A stretch of DNA of 64,000 bases, taken from contig CM043963.1 of the NCBI GenBank assembly GCA_014529385.2, forward strand, positions 78,352,912 through 78,416,911. The letters run 5' to 3'. The notes under the pieces were generated by a model, which saw nothing but the letters and a program-made list of their open reading frames with translations, ran no database searches and was not told the DNA's origin. The translations under genes were made by a program, and so were the position numbers. The DNA comes from Adiantum capillus-veneris (Eukaryota > Streptophyta > Polypodiopsida > Polypodiales > Pteridaceae). Below are positions 11,163-22,787 of this stretch, piece by piece (positions within the stretch are counted from its first letter, which is position 1; the number at the start of each line of letters is the position of its first letter).

Positions 11163-12005
11163 CCATGTACATGTCTTGAGGTGAGGTGTCTTTTATGGTT
11201 ACGTCAATGGATATTTTGTGTTAGTATGTTAGTGGTTAGTGTTAATAATCACAAAAAAGTTATACAATAGGTAGAATGAGGTAGATGATTGTTGAAAAAA
11301 TATGGGTGAATGAAGTGAGGGAATCCTTGTGATGGTGAAGATTTGAAGAAGTTTTGAACTTGTATAGGTTCTCAAAAATAATTGCCGATCTTCTTCTTCT
11401 TCTTCTTCTTCTTCTTCTCTTTTTGCATTGTCGTCGCCAAGGTTGAATAACCATGATGAAAATGACGATGTTGATTTATAAAAATCTCCAATTAGTAGAG
11501 AGTAATCATGGTTTTACATGCTAAATTTTATGTATATAGAGAAGAGGTAAAATGAATTGTGATGTAGAGGTAATAGAGAGAGGCATAGAGATGGTGTATG
11601 TATATGTAGAGTTCATATGAGATCTATGAAGTGAGAGGGGAGGTTAATGGTGAAGAGGGTGAGAGAAACCATGGAAGGTGCATGTTTGAGTGAGGGATGG
11701 AGAGGAATGAGTGTGTGTGTGTGTGTGTGGAAATGAATGGAGGTGAGAGAAGACTAGGGTGATTTGTGAGAAAAAGTAAGCAGACTGGGGTCCACCAAAA
11801 AAATCATATCTCATCGGTGGAAACTCCAAAACCTATGAAACATTTTGAGGTGATTATTAAGCTTGTGAGCTACATTTTATCTTTTGGTAACATTTTCAAA
11901 TTCAGATAGAGGTGGACGTTAAAAATCGCACCAAAACACTTTTTTTTTTCCATGCAAAAGTCTTCAGTTGCCCCCTCTTTTGTTGAACTTGAATAGTCTT
12001 CCAAG
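10105..12005 (-). mobile_element. E1 5' LTR, truncated
   Basis: Plus-strand TGAGACGGCCCGGGG at 10,105 is the complement of the LTR terminus. The next 200 bp match the last 200 bp of the solo LTR ending at 18,260: both carry GCGTCCTA..., AACTAGGTGGT and CAATTGAGCA(A/G)CACGGGAG on the LTR strand. Further out it contains AG arrays (10,376-10,427; 11,122-11,158), a TTC array (11,391-11,418), a TG array (11,709-11,728) and the block matching 5.2-6.07 kb. It stops abruptly at about 12,005 against gypsy integrase sequence, so about the first 0.7 kb of the LTR is missing. Confidence 0.65.
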
Positions 12006-12964
12006 AGTGACCTTGACTTTAAAGACATAATATCAGCCCTTGCCATAGGGAAGAAAGAGGAATCATTCACCTTGCAGGATGGTTATCTTCTCCATGGCAA
12101 TAGGCTATGTGTTACTCATTCCCTTAATGAGAAAGTTATGAATCCCATGCTCCTCCCTATGCAGAGCATAGAGGTATTCAACCTACTCTTCAAGGAATAG
12201 AAATGTACTTCTATTGTCCTACCATGAAAGTATACATACAAGAGTATGTTTTAAAATGTATGCCAAAAGACCAACTATGATACAAGGAAGCAACCTAGGT
12301 TACTACAACCCTTGACAATCCCTAATTCACCATGGGAGAGTATATCCATGGATTTTATTTTTGGATTACCTAAGTCTATCCATGAAAATACGGAAATATG
12401 GACAATAGTTGACAGGTTTAGCAAGCAAGCACATTTTATTCTTGTCAAAAAAACTATTAAGGCACACCAAATGACAACTCTCTTCATATCACAAATTTTC
12501 AAACACCATGGATTACCAACATCCATCATGTCACATAGAGATCCTAGAATGACCATTAATTTTTGGAAAGGTCTCTTTGAAAATCTAGGTACAAGATTGA
12601 ATTTCATTTCGGCCTATCACCCACAAATCGATGGCCAAAGTGAGATAGCTAATCTTAAGATTCTTGATCTACTAAAGACTTATGTTACAAAAGTAGATCA
12701 ACGCTCACAATGGGAGAAGTACTTACCCCTTGTAGAGTATGCCTACAATAATAATGTCCATACTACTACGGGAAAGGCACTTTTTGAGATCATAGAGGGA
12801 AGACCTAAAAGTCCCTTGCTACTTAAAGTACATGGGAAGATCTTTGTTGCCGATGAGTATAGCCATGAACTACAAGAATCTTTCCAAAAGATTAAGGAGG
12901 CTATATCCATATCTCAACAAAGGCAAAAGGCTGCTGCTGATAAGTACAGAAGGGCCTTAACATT
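12006..12964 (+). pseudogene. Gypsy integrase fragment, plus strand
   Basis: A plus-strand frame starts in the integrase N-terminal region (TLQDGYLLHGNRLCVTHSL, with stops). It then runs open from 12,312 with the catalytic core: WESISMDFIFGLPKS (first Asp), WTIVDRFSKQAHFI, SHRDPRMTINFWKGLF (second Asp; usually SDRD) and YHPQIDGQSEIANLKI, where the expected catalytic Glu region reads QSEIAN. The C-terminal part (QQRQKAAADKYRRALTF) is cut at 12,964, where the E2 LTR begins and supplies a chimeric tail of eight residues. Integrase inserts retrotransposon cDNA in the nucleus. This copy lacks RT and its own LTRs. It belongs to the same family as the minus-strand fragment at 34.1-34.8 kb. Confidence 0.85.
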
Positions 12965-13719
12965 TGGAATTGGAGTTGATCTCTTCAGATAGCTCATTCC
13001 AGTGTTAGAATTTAACGCTATTGGTAAGTCATCAGTTCAGTTAATGAAATTGGAATAGATAACTGAGACTGGACTGAAATAGTTATCTAAACTAAAATAG
13101 TATAATAAAATGAGAGACATACTAGACAACTGGAAAAGTGTTTGCAGTTTCAGATTTATAGTTCAGGGATAACCAATACAAGGTGTAACAGCAGTAATGA
13201 TTACAAGGTGAAGTTAAAGGCAAAGAGATTGTAGCTCGGGAATACTTGGAAACTAAAGCCAAAAGATAAATACTAAGCCAAGAGAACTAAGAAGCAAGAA
13301 GCCCGATTACAATGTAATGGGTCCTATTTATAGCCTTCCAGGAGTTACTGTAGTAACTGCCATGGTAATTACTAACATGTAACTGATCCACTCTTCGCCT
13401 TTCCAGGAGACAGCTCCTGCCTGCCTGTTGGGACTGTCTTTGCCTTTTACATCCTTCCCTTTTTTATTGAGTTTTGATATAACTCCAAAATTTTTGAAAA
13501 AAATCCACCGCCTGATTCTGAATTGGTGTTGAGGAACCCATCTGGGTTTCTGGTTGTGGCCCAAACCCTAAACCCTAAGCCCATTTGTCTGTTTGCTAAG
13601 TTGGCCGAAGTTCCTCATGAGTTGGCCTACGTTCCTCATGATAGTACTCCTCTGGAGTTGCTAGCTATTCTAGTATTGCTAGCTTTATACCATACTTCAT
13701 GCTTGTTGAGTGCTTGACA
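12965..13719 (-). repeat. E2 3' LTR (complete, 755 bp)
   Basis: On the minus strand it begins TGTCAAGCACTC and ends CCAATTCCA, with TG...CA ends. Immediately before it the minus strand reads AATTATAGGGG, a polypurine tract. The partner at 24,411 starts with the same terminus. The two share about 300 bp with several percent divergence and one ~20-bp indel (extra ACTAAAATAGTATAATAAA-like sequence in this copy). The outer half includes two copies of CCCTAAA at 13,564-13,578. Confidence 0.85.
13325..13332 (-). promoter_or_regulatory. TATA box of the E2 LTR
   Basis: The minus strand reads GGCTATAAATAGGACC, a strong plant TATA box in the middle of the LTR, where the U3/R boundary is expected. The equivalent position is missing from the truncated 5' LTR. 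Confidence 0.65.
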
Positions 13720-13806
13720 CCCCTATAATTGTAATTCCAAGGGTGCCCAGCCAAAGAAATTCTAGTGTCTCATTGGGAAAATCCACCGTTTGATTCTGAG
13801 ATGGAA

Positions 13807-15559
13807 CTACCTAGTATCCTTCCACTGAACGCGCTTCCTCTTGCCCTTCTTCTGTGCTAGTGCTTCAGAAGTTCCAGTGCCAGCATTGTCCTTCTGGATA
13901 AGTCTGTAAAAGGCCTCGTGCTCAAGCTGATCCCGCCTTGCAGTGGATATCTCCAATTCATAAGGCGTGAGAGGATTATATGTTTTGGTTTCGAGATCAT
14001 ACAACGTGCATCTACCCTTTGTCAGACGGGTTCTGGCCAATTTATGACAATGTGAAGCTGTGTGGATCTATCCTTCCAAAAGAGGCTAATTTGTTTTAAT
14101 CCTAGCTTTAAAGAGGATCTCAACCATTTCTCTACACTGTGGCCCCAAACTTGGTTTAGTTGTATCCTTTTTAGGGATCTTAGAGGAATCCATAGTAAGT
14201 TGAAGTAGCTGATTTGTGATCTTGGTGAGACTCTAAGTTGGATCTGCCATTGTCTCATACATAGCTTGACCCTCTGCATTTCTTCTTGCAATTCCAAAGC
14301 ATAATTCATTTGGAGAGCATCATTGATCAGTGTTTGCCAGGTTTTCCATTTGATAGTGGCTCGCTCATACCAATCTTGAAGATCATCAGTGATGTTAAAG
14401 TATGTGAGCCAATCCACCGGTTCTAGATGCTGAGGATACATTGCTGGGAAAAATTTGGGCAGTTCAACTTCCTTAACAGGCAATGCATAAGGAGAACTTG
14501 TGAATCCGACAAAAATTTGAGGAAATTAAGTACAACCTGATTCTCCTGCTGCATCATCTTCCAAGTTACACGAACTAACTGAAAGAGTTTCAAAAGAGTA
14601 GTTGTCTATTCTCCTACTATCATTTGAGTCCATGGTCCTTTACTGTTGGAAGTTTGATCTTCAATAATAGCTTGTTCCCTCTGTTTCAAAACTCCTCTAG
14701 CAATTTTCATTTGAAGGAGAACTTCTTTCAGTTCATTCCTCACTTCCTTCATGCACTTATATGAAGGTCTATTTCCAAGCAGAAGATCCAATTCAAGGGC
14801 TAAAGAGTGTCTGTCTGCAGTAGACTGTTGCTGCCAGTGTAGATTGACTATCTTGTCATCAGAAGTCAGTGCCCACTCAGGTACCCTTTCAAATAGCTGG
14901 ATGATTCTGCTGGGATGCACAGGTAGTTGACACAACTCTTGATCATGGAAAGTGGTTGATTTCCAATTCTAGATCATTTCTCTAGCGCCAACATATAGTC
15001 TTTGAAAGCATTCCAGATGAGAAAGAAGAACATCATCCTCTAGATACATCCTCGTAATAGGACCTTGTTGATGTCTTAGCCTCTTGTTTAGTGTGATGAG
15101 TTGTAATGCATGTTGCACATCACCCTTCAAGGTCTGAGTCACAACTTTGGATTTTCCTTTCAAAACTGAACTGTACTGTGACTGATGTACTAGAGCACCT
15201 CCAGTGTTGTGCGTTTTCCCATTGCTTGGTTGCTCATCATTAGTTCTCTGGTCCTTTGACTGCTGGTCTGACTGGTTATCGTTGGACTGACTGCCCCATG
15301 TGGCAGTTGATCCACCATCACCAGATCCTGAAGGTGGAGATGGAGGAGAGTCATTATCATTATCATGTTTATCTGCTGGTTCCTCCTTCCTCTCTTTATC
15401 CTTCTCTTCTGCTTTCTCAGAATCCTCATCGAGGTTATTCTGCTTATCAATGTAGTCCAAAATAGCTTGATTTGCCAAAGCACTGTTATATTCAAAAAGC
15501 AGTGCCTTCGGATCTTGGTGAGACCTATGAGTTGGATCTTCACTCTGCATAGTTTCCAT
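13807..15559 (-). pseudogene. E2 accessory ORF, C-terminal part (unknown function)
   Basis: Minus-strand coding-like sequence runs from 15,559 to 13,807, broken by a TAG near 14,969 and by at least two frameshifts. It contains an acidic, Lys/Asp/Ser/Gly-rich low-complexity stretch (residues about 45-110 from 15,559). Next is a helical Gln/Arg-rich segment (VRNELKEVLLQMKIARGVLKQ), then PAMYPQHLEPVDWLTYFNI and WYERATIKWKTWQTLINDA, and a basic end (KKGKRKRVQWKD) just before the 3' LTR. I recognise no enzyme motif, membrane segment or signal peptide. The position after integrase is where env-like or other accessory genes sit in some plant gypsy elements, but nothing here looks like an envelope protein. 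Confidence 0.55.
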
Positions 15560-15687
15560 GAGTGCGATAAAGTCAGGTTTCTAGAGAACTAATCGTCCTG
15601 TGAGGTAGTGATTCTGTAGCTTCTATAATCTGTCCTTTTTGGTTAAAGCTAAAGCCGCTTCGTTGAAAGAGATAAGAACTTTGCTGA

Positions 15688-18260
15688 TGATAGCCGTTTT
15701 TCGGCTTTCCATAATTGCCATAGTAAGCTACCTCACCCTATCAAATCACTCAAACATTTTGGTTATCCCTACCATTTCACTGTATATAGGTCTGTGTGAG
15801 TTAGGGGACTTTTCCCATATCTTCTTAAAAACCCTCAATTAGCTAGTCACTAGGCTAGTTGAGCCAAAAAAATAAAAATAATAAAAAATTATAAGTATAT
15901 TATGGCCCATTTGTGTGTAAATATTTCATTGTATATAGGGCCTAAATAAAAGTATTTTTCATAATTATTTTGGTATTTATTTAAATATTTCTACCTATGG
16001 TGTGTTATTTATGCTATGTACATTGACTCACCATTACCATATTTTTTCTTACCATTTTGCATACTCTTTATTCCATATAAAAATAATTTCATGCAAGATT
16101 CTCTTATTTTTGGTGTAACTCCATCCCAACAAAAATCCAAAAAAAACTAGTTCTATTTATGTGTATATATTTTCACTATTGTGATTTTTTCCTTCCTACA
16201 TCTATTCTCTATTACTCTCATAAATTAGACCACCAAAAATATTCATATTTTTATCGTAGACTTATAATGAGAGAGATTTATTTTGACCCCTTTATATTTT
16301 TTTTCCACCTATATTATTTATATTTGACATGTACATATTTTTTTTAGACCCCTCAATATTTGATTTTCTTAGTTGTACTATTCACTTATATCATGATCTC
16401 AACAATATCTTCAATTATAGACCTACCAAATAAGGTCAAGGGTATGTGGAATGCATGCATGCACCATGGGGGGCTCACTCTTGGAGGTATTCAAAAGAAT
16501 CATCCAAAGAAGGACCTCACAAGGACCTTGTGCAGTGGAAAAAGCAGTCGGTTTTGCTGAATTTTTAAAGATCACATGCTCCCCGAATTTGAAAAGGTGA
16601 TACAAACAAAAGTTGTAGCTCGTGAGCTGAAATTTCACCTCAAAGTTTTTCATATTTTTTTGAGCTACGAGCTGTGAGCTATGATTTTATTGGTGGACCC
16701 CAGTTTGCCCATGCTATGCAGCCACACTCCTTCCACTTTATCGTTTTTCTCTTTCACACACACTTCTCCACTCATCATGCCCACCTCTCTCACCACTCCT
16801 CTCTGCACCCTACTCACCTTCTTCTCAACCTTGAAGAATAAGAGAAACCATGGTGAACTCATATCTCCTACGAACACTTCCATTCCAAAATTGACCACCT
16901 AGTCTCATGTTTCCTCTTCCATATTACCCATATCTATAAAAAAAACCACAAAATTCAGCCTCTTCTCTTGAAAGACAGTATCATGGTGATTGATTACTCA
17001 TGTTCACTTACCTTGGCTCTCAAGGAAGGTCAAGAGTGGAGAAAAAACATACCGTCAAAGCTAGTGGACCGTCAACAAGCGTCTACTCAAGACACTTGGA
17101 GTATCAACATTGTAAGAAATCCATGTTTTCTTACCTATTAAGAGTTTTTCTTCCTTATTTGTATCCTACATGGATACTCCCATTGTAAATATCCAATTCC
17201 ACTTGTAAATCAATAAAAATACTAACTCTACTAATTTACTAACACTAACCTACTATGAAAAGTCCTATCACCTCCACTTCTCTCTTCTTCATCTATCCAC
17301 ACCAACTTCTTGATAATTCCAAGCAAAATAAATTAGATGAGTGATGAAAATCTAACCCAACCATGGTTAGAGGAGTAACCCTAGCCCTCAAAATTGCTAT
17401 AAAAGGAGGGTGTAGCTAGCACAAAAAGGGGGGAGCCATAAGCAAGAGCACTATGCTATAGCTTGAGAAGCCAAGCTCAACCTCTCTAGAAGGAGCTCTT
17501 GAGTGGAAGCTCATTGTCTTATGCATATGCATGTGTTGTATTAGGGGTGATTAGCAAGGGAGCTCTATGCCATTGTAAGAGAGAGTGATCATTCAATTGA
17601 GAGTAGGAAATCTATCATTTCTCCTACTAGTGTAAGCCCAACATTTTCTGAATCAAGGAGGGTGGATTTGGAGTAAGCTTGGATACTTTGTCTCTCTTCC
17701 AATGTAAAGTAATGGACAACAATGATGTGTAAGTGTCTTGGTGTTTTTTTTAAAGTTCTTGATAGCTTGTCTCTGGGTGTTGTCATCAATTTAGCCATAA
17801 ATCCCGCATACTGTAAGAGGGCGACAGGGTGGAGAGGACTCCCCTGGCTTTAAGACAGTGATTGGGGTGGCTTTTCTTGTGATGTGTTGTGGTGTAATTT
17901 ACTCAAGCTATGTTGAACAAATACTAATCTCACTTTCATTGGTCATGACAAATTTGTAAGAAGGTATTAGTGCAACAGTCACCCCCTCCCCCTTCCCTTT
18001 TTTTCTTACATATATAATTGTGTTTGCTTGATCACTGTTGAACATTTCAAAGCAGCCCGAGCACTATCTCTCTCTATCTCTCTCTCTACGCGTCCTAGTT
18101 CGCATCCAAAACTAGGTGGTGACCCAAGTTTATGTATGGTTAGGTTGCGGGTTTGTGTGTGTGTTGTTGTTTTTTCCAACCCCAACCCAATTGAGCAGCA
18201 CGGGAGTGTAGAAGGGTGCTTAGAGGCCACTCTTCTTGTTGCCCGCCCTGGACCGCCTCA
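15688..18260 (+). mobile_element. Solo LTR of the E1 family, inserted in the E2 accessory ORF
   Basis: The segment starts TGATAGCCG and ends GACCGCCTCA. Its first 1.2 kb matches 6.8-5.6 kb inverted and its last 200 bp matches 10.1-10.3 kb inverted. Flanks read CTGA just before and CTGA just after, a 4-bp apparent target duplication. Removing it restores a continuous minus-strand reading frame of E2 (..LASSV joined to SKVLISF..). No PBS or coding sequence follows its 3' end, so it is a solo LTR left by LTR-LTR recombination. At about 2.57 kb it is long for an LTR. Confidence 0.75.
17398..17404 (+). promoter_or_regulatory. TATA box in the solo LTR
   Basis: GCTATAAAAGGAGGG lies about 860 bp before the LTR end in the LTR sense strand. 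It is a good match to a plant core promoter and fits the U3/R boundary of a long LTR. Confidence 0.5.
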
Positions 18261-19750
18261 CTGACTGAGCTGGCAAGTTCTAGAACTTTTTCTTTATCAG
18301 TATGAACTGTCAGTTTCTCAGCACTGGTTCTTTTTGGCTAGTCTTTTTCAACAATGGTGTGTGCTGGATTTTGCTCTGCTTGCTGGCTGGTCCCAATAGT
18401 AATCCATTCTAGAGCTTGTTCTTCAGATGTTGCTGAAGTCTTAGCTACTGTTTTTGGCCAGCCAAAAGTTTTGTAGTAGGTAAAGGCTTAACATGACTTT
18501 CTAATTGCTTAAAGAAAGCACTGCTCTTGGCCAATGTAGTTTTTTGTTTCTTTGAACTACCAGCTTCTACCTGCGTGGCCTTTCTCTTCTGTCCAGTGAG
18601 AGCCAACTAAGTACCTGGGCTTCTTCATCTGAAGGTAAGTCAACATTGTTAGTCGTTGGGATGGTTTTCTGACTCCAAGCCATCTGTACCTGGTCATGAG
18701 CATCAAGAGAAGTTGCCTAGTAAAGAAACTGTCAGACATACAAGGCTTTAAAAATAGTATGAGACTTTAACTTGGCAGTCTGCTGAAGCACATTATGAGA
18801 TAGAATCTATCATAAGCTGATTGAAGCTATGGCATAGTCTCTTCGCAAGCAACATAGCAAACATTTTTCTAAGACATATATGGGATTATTTTTCAGACTA
18901 ACAGCTTCAACCACAAATCGGTAAGCAGCGGGGACGTCCAGACTTGCTACTAGAACCCCTTGTGCACTGGCCTTGCATTTTTTCTTGGCTGCATCATCTT
19001 CCTTAAGAGCTTCACTTATCTATTTTGCAGTTGCAATGGTCGGCTTTGGCTCATTTGGCATCTTGAAAGCATAAGCAATGTCGTCTGGAGTTGTTGACAC
19101 TTTCCTACCATACACTAGAGCGTTGCCTTCATCAACATTGAAGGAATCAAGAACCTGCTTGATTATAGCTGTGTCAAACTCGATTTTGGTGGCTTACACT
19201 ACCACATGCAAATCCCACAGTCGTAGCAACACATCTGCTTGCTCAATAAACACATACCGCTGTATCTTACTATGGGGAATAAGTGGTAGAGAAGCTTTGA
19301 TAGAGTTTCATCTATAGTTTCCTGCATCTTCTCTGACATTTTTCTTCTACCCATACACTATGAAGACAATGAATCTATAGAAGAAGAAGACTTACTTGAA
19401 TATTCAAATGCGTATCCGGGTGTCTCTGGTAAAGACAGATAGCAATTGACAGATGCTTCGGAGGAAGAAGTTTGTGGTTGTAGTGAAGAAGCCTCAGAGC
19501 TTGGCGATGGAAAATGTGTAAGAGCAGGCAGACGTCGTGTAGGAGACTTATGAGGAAAAATGCCTACTCTCCTTATTGTTATACGCGTTCGTGCCATAAA
19601 AGCTCCACTACTTACCGTTCCTAGAGTTTTGTGCACTGCCAATGACGTGGCATACATGCATTGGTTAATACACTCCATGTTCCTTGAAATGATTATCATA
19701 GACAGTCCTACTGGCCCTTTTTCCATAAAAACTGATACTGGCTCTGACAC
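18261..19750 (-). pseudogene. E2 accessory ORF, N-terminal part (unknown function)
   Basis: Downstream of integrase the minus strand is coding-like with several stops. An open frame at 19,750-19,358 is Ser/Pro-rich. Below it, pieces such as FDTAIIKQVLDSFNVDEGNAL, VYGRKVSTTPDDIAYAFKMP and GVLVASLDVPAAYRFVVEAV appear, followed by a hydrophilic Lys/Gln/Ser-rich segment. The VYGRKV..TPDDIA pattern weakly recalls the 'putative plant transposon protein' domains seen in retroelement accessory ORFs; this is a resemblance by eye only. With the 13.8-15.6 kb part it would make a protein of roughly 1,000 residues if repaired by alignment to relatives. Confidence 0.45.
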
Positions 19751-21011
19751 TTTACAGATTCTGCTACTGACATGGTTTTGTCATGCTGAGACTTTTTTGA
19801 CCCTTTGACTGGCTCTGGTATTGGTTGTACATGGAAAAGGCTTAAAATAGATGATTCTAAATTTTCCTGGACCTCACTTTCCTGAATACCAGTATCATCT
19901 TTCCTGGAAGTCTCTTTGTCATTTGAATAATATAGCTTGATTTTGGCCCTATTATACACACCTGGCGGCAGTAATTCAGATAAATCTTTCAACCTTACTG
20001 TGCCATTGGAAAACACCCAATCGACTTCATATGGACCAGCCCAAGCTATCTTTAAGTTTGGTTTCTTAGGACCCAATTTAGAATGATAGAGCAGAACCAA
20101 ACCTCCTTTCTGAAACTCCCTAACTTTGATTCGTCTATCATGCTAGTGTTTCCTTCTTTACTGAAAAATTTCTTGTTCCAGCATAGCCCTCCGTCTCAAC
20201 TCATCCAACTATGTTAACTCCTCCAATCTCTGTTTAAGATTATAATTGAAATTTAATCCATATTCTACTGCCATCCTAAGACTGGGAATTACAAATTCCA
20301 TAGGCACGACAGCTTCAGTGCCATACACAATTCTAAATGGTGTTAGTCCAAATGGTGACCTTATAAGCTTTTCTATATGCCCAGAGAGCAGTCTGGAGCT
20401 TCAAATCCCACTAGTGTGGCTCCTTCTGCACAATCTTAGTGAGAATAGTCTTGATAGTTTTGTTAATTCTCTCTGCTTGCCCATTGCATCTAGGATAATA
20501 TGGTGTTGATTTTTGATGCTTCTGAGAGCATTTCCATTAGAATTTCCATAGTATCATTTATAAAGTGTGTTCCTTGATCAGACACAATCTCCACAGGACA
20601 TCCATATCGGTAGATAATATTTTCAAATAAGAATACAATAGTGGGCTTTGTAATGTTGTCGGGAAGAGCCTTAGCTTCCATCCATTTGGTGACATAACAA
20701 ATGGCCATCAATATATACCGATTCTTCCTTGGAGTAATTTTCTTGAATGGACCCATGAAATCCAGACCCCATTTCATAAATACTCCCAGTGGCTGGACTG
20801 GAGTTAGAGGAGTCATATCTGGTGCTGTGGGTCTGCCCATTCTCTGGCATATATCACATGTCTTACAAAAGCTTCTAACATCAGATATTAAAGTTTGCCA
20901 CCACAATCCAGCCTGCAAATTCTTCGTGTAAGTAATATTAGTGCAGAAATGTCCTCCAAAATCCCCATCATGTGCCTCTAAAATAACTTGCATTCTCCCT
21001 TCCATAGGCAC
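19708..21011 (-). pseudogene. E2 integrase
   Basis: The frame from 21,011 starts near the zinc-binding module: AHDGDFGGHF and FCKTCDICQRMGRP give the HHCC pattern. The core follows with KWGLDFMGPFKK (Asp 1), CYVTKWMEAKAL, and EIVSDQGTHFINDT (Asp 2). A shift near 20,490 moves the frame, after which PYYPRCNGQAERINKTIK supplies the third acidic position. The C-terminal region from 20,100 (IAWAGPYEVDWVFSNGTVRL, then NRAKIKLYYSN) is typical of gypsy integrase ends. The enzyme would insert the cDNA. It is not functional because of the shifts and stops. Confidence 0.85.
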
Positions 21012-21113
21012 ACATATTTGTAGAACCCCATCTACTCCCCGTCTGTAAAGTAATCCACCAACGATGGTGAACTTCAGACTCTTAATAATCAGAGCCTTCT
21101 TTTGATTTTGAGT

Positions 21114-21626
21114 CTAGTTTTCTAGGAATCCTACCTTAAAAAGGAACTGACATACATCATATAACTCTGGATTAGTTGTTTCCTCAGTTGTCATCTGAAA
21201 CAGTTCTGCATCCGTTGGCTCATCTCTCAAGGATACCTCAGAGTAGCCATCCGTACTCCTGGACAAGAAATCAGCATCACAATGGGTTTTACCAGGCTTA
21301 TGAAAAATGTGAAATTCAAATTCCATCATGAACATCATCCATCTTATCAGTCTGCCTTGAATAATGACTTTCTTAATCAAAAACAATAATCCCTGATAAT
21401 CCACATAAAAATGAAATAGCTTGCCCAACAAATAATGTCAAAATTTAGTAGCACTAAAAACCATTTTTAGGGCTTCTCTTTCAATAGTTGTATATACTTG
21501 TTCAGCCTGACTGACTCTCCGACCGGCAAAATACACTGGATAATCAGTCCTCCTTTTGGCTGAGCTAATATTTCTCCCGTCGCCAGTCGTGAAGCGTCTA
21601 CGTGTACAAGAAAAATGACCTCTCAA
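21114..21626 (-). pseudogene. E2 RNase H
   Basis: The minus strand encodes RTDYPVYFAGRRVSQAEQVY and TTIEREALKMVFSATKF, the 'Y-S-R-L--AE--Y---E-E-LA---' segment of gypsy RNase H. In a nearby frame follow FHFYVDYQGLLFLIKK, RLIRWMMFMMEFEFHIFH and KPGKTHCDADFLSRS, the end of the domain with the H..AD.LSR motif. A stop and shift near 21,430 separate the halves. The domain degrades RNA in RNA-DNA hybrids during reverse transcription. Confidence 0.85.
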
Positions 21627-22584
21627 TTCGATTGTCGAAGTACTGGCTTACTAATAATAGCATTCTTCAAACTCCAATAGATCTCCTCACATTCAACAGT
21701 CCAAAAGAACTTGATGTTCTTCTTTGTGAGCTCATACAAAGATAATGCCAAGGAAGCAAACTTGTGCACAAATCTTCTATGGAAATTGATATATCCCAAG
21801 AAAGAACTTAGCTCTGATGCATTGTGGGGTGCCTTGGCCTATTGGACACACTGAATCTTGTCGTTGGCCATTTCTATACCATTCCTGGACACTACATGTC
21901 TCATGAGTTGTCCTTTCCAGACCAAGAAAATAACTTTAAATGGATTTAAACAGATCCGGTTTTCTTGACAACAAAAGCCATTTCCAAAAAAAGTAAATTA
22001 TTATCCTCTGTTGAATATACAGTGAAGTCATCCATAAATATGGCAAGGAATCAGTGGAGAAATTCATTGAATACTTCCATCATACATCGTTGGAAAGTCG
22101 TTGGAGCATTGCAAAGGACAAACGACATAACCAGATACATGAATGCTCCCCATCAATAATAAAAGTAGTTTTACTCCGGTCCTCAGGAGCAATCTGTAAT
22201 TGGTTATAAACACTATAACCATCCATAAAGCTATACATCTCATAACCTGCAATTTCGTCAAGGAGCATGTCCGTAAAGGGTAAATTATAGAAAAGGATCC
22301 TTAATGGTCTAAGTAATCAGCTTCCAATAATCCACACAGACTCTAAGCTTTCCATTCTTCTTTGGTACCACCACAATGGGAAAGAACCAGTCACTACTGA
22401 CTACTTCAGTAATGAACTCAGCCTTCAGAAGGTTATGGATCTCTTCCTTGACCTTCTTAGCATAATTTAGATTCATTCTGTATCGTTGCAACCACACTAG
22501 GCTGGCATCCGATTTCAATGGTATTCGATGTCGAAATACCTCTGGATATACTTCCTTTAGATCAATATGTTCCCATGCGAACAC
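21627..22584 (-). pseudogene. E2 reverse transcriptase
   Basis: The start at 22,584 shows EVYPEVFRHRIPLKSDASLV and EEIHNLLKAEFITEVVSSDW, then PIVVVPKKNGKLRVCVDYWK (usually CVDYRKLN). After a frame change come YEMYSFMDGYSVYNQLQIA and a region that should hold the PFGL motif. The catalytic motif FMDDFTVYST is readable on the minus strand around 22,018-22,040, so both aspartates are intact. Several shifts make the whole inactive. A post-RT tether resembling ..FLGYINFHRRFVHKFA.. follows near 21,790. The protein copies element RNA into DNA inside the cytoplasmic particle. Confidence 0.85.
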
Positions 22585-22787
22585 ATATTTGTATTGCTAG
22601 AACATGTGTCGGGCCTTCTCTTTCATTACTAGATTCAGATGCTTGTTGACTTTGATCAATCTAGGATTTTCCTCAGAACCCAGATTCCATTCCTCTATTT
22701 CTTGATCATCTAGAAGAAACTATTTAGGCCCACCACCCTTTCTTTTGGTTGACTCCTCAGCATAATCCCAAGACGGACCTCTGAGAT

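Noticed and set aside
13561-13580. Telomere-like CCCTAAA CCCTAA
   Set aside because: Only about two and a half units, inside the E2 LTR; not an interstitial telomere tract.
18028-18264. 78-codon plus-strand frame at the end of the solo LTR
   Set aside because: It lies in the R/U5 part of an LTR with pyrimidine-rich low complexity and is not kept in the related LTR at 10.1 kb.
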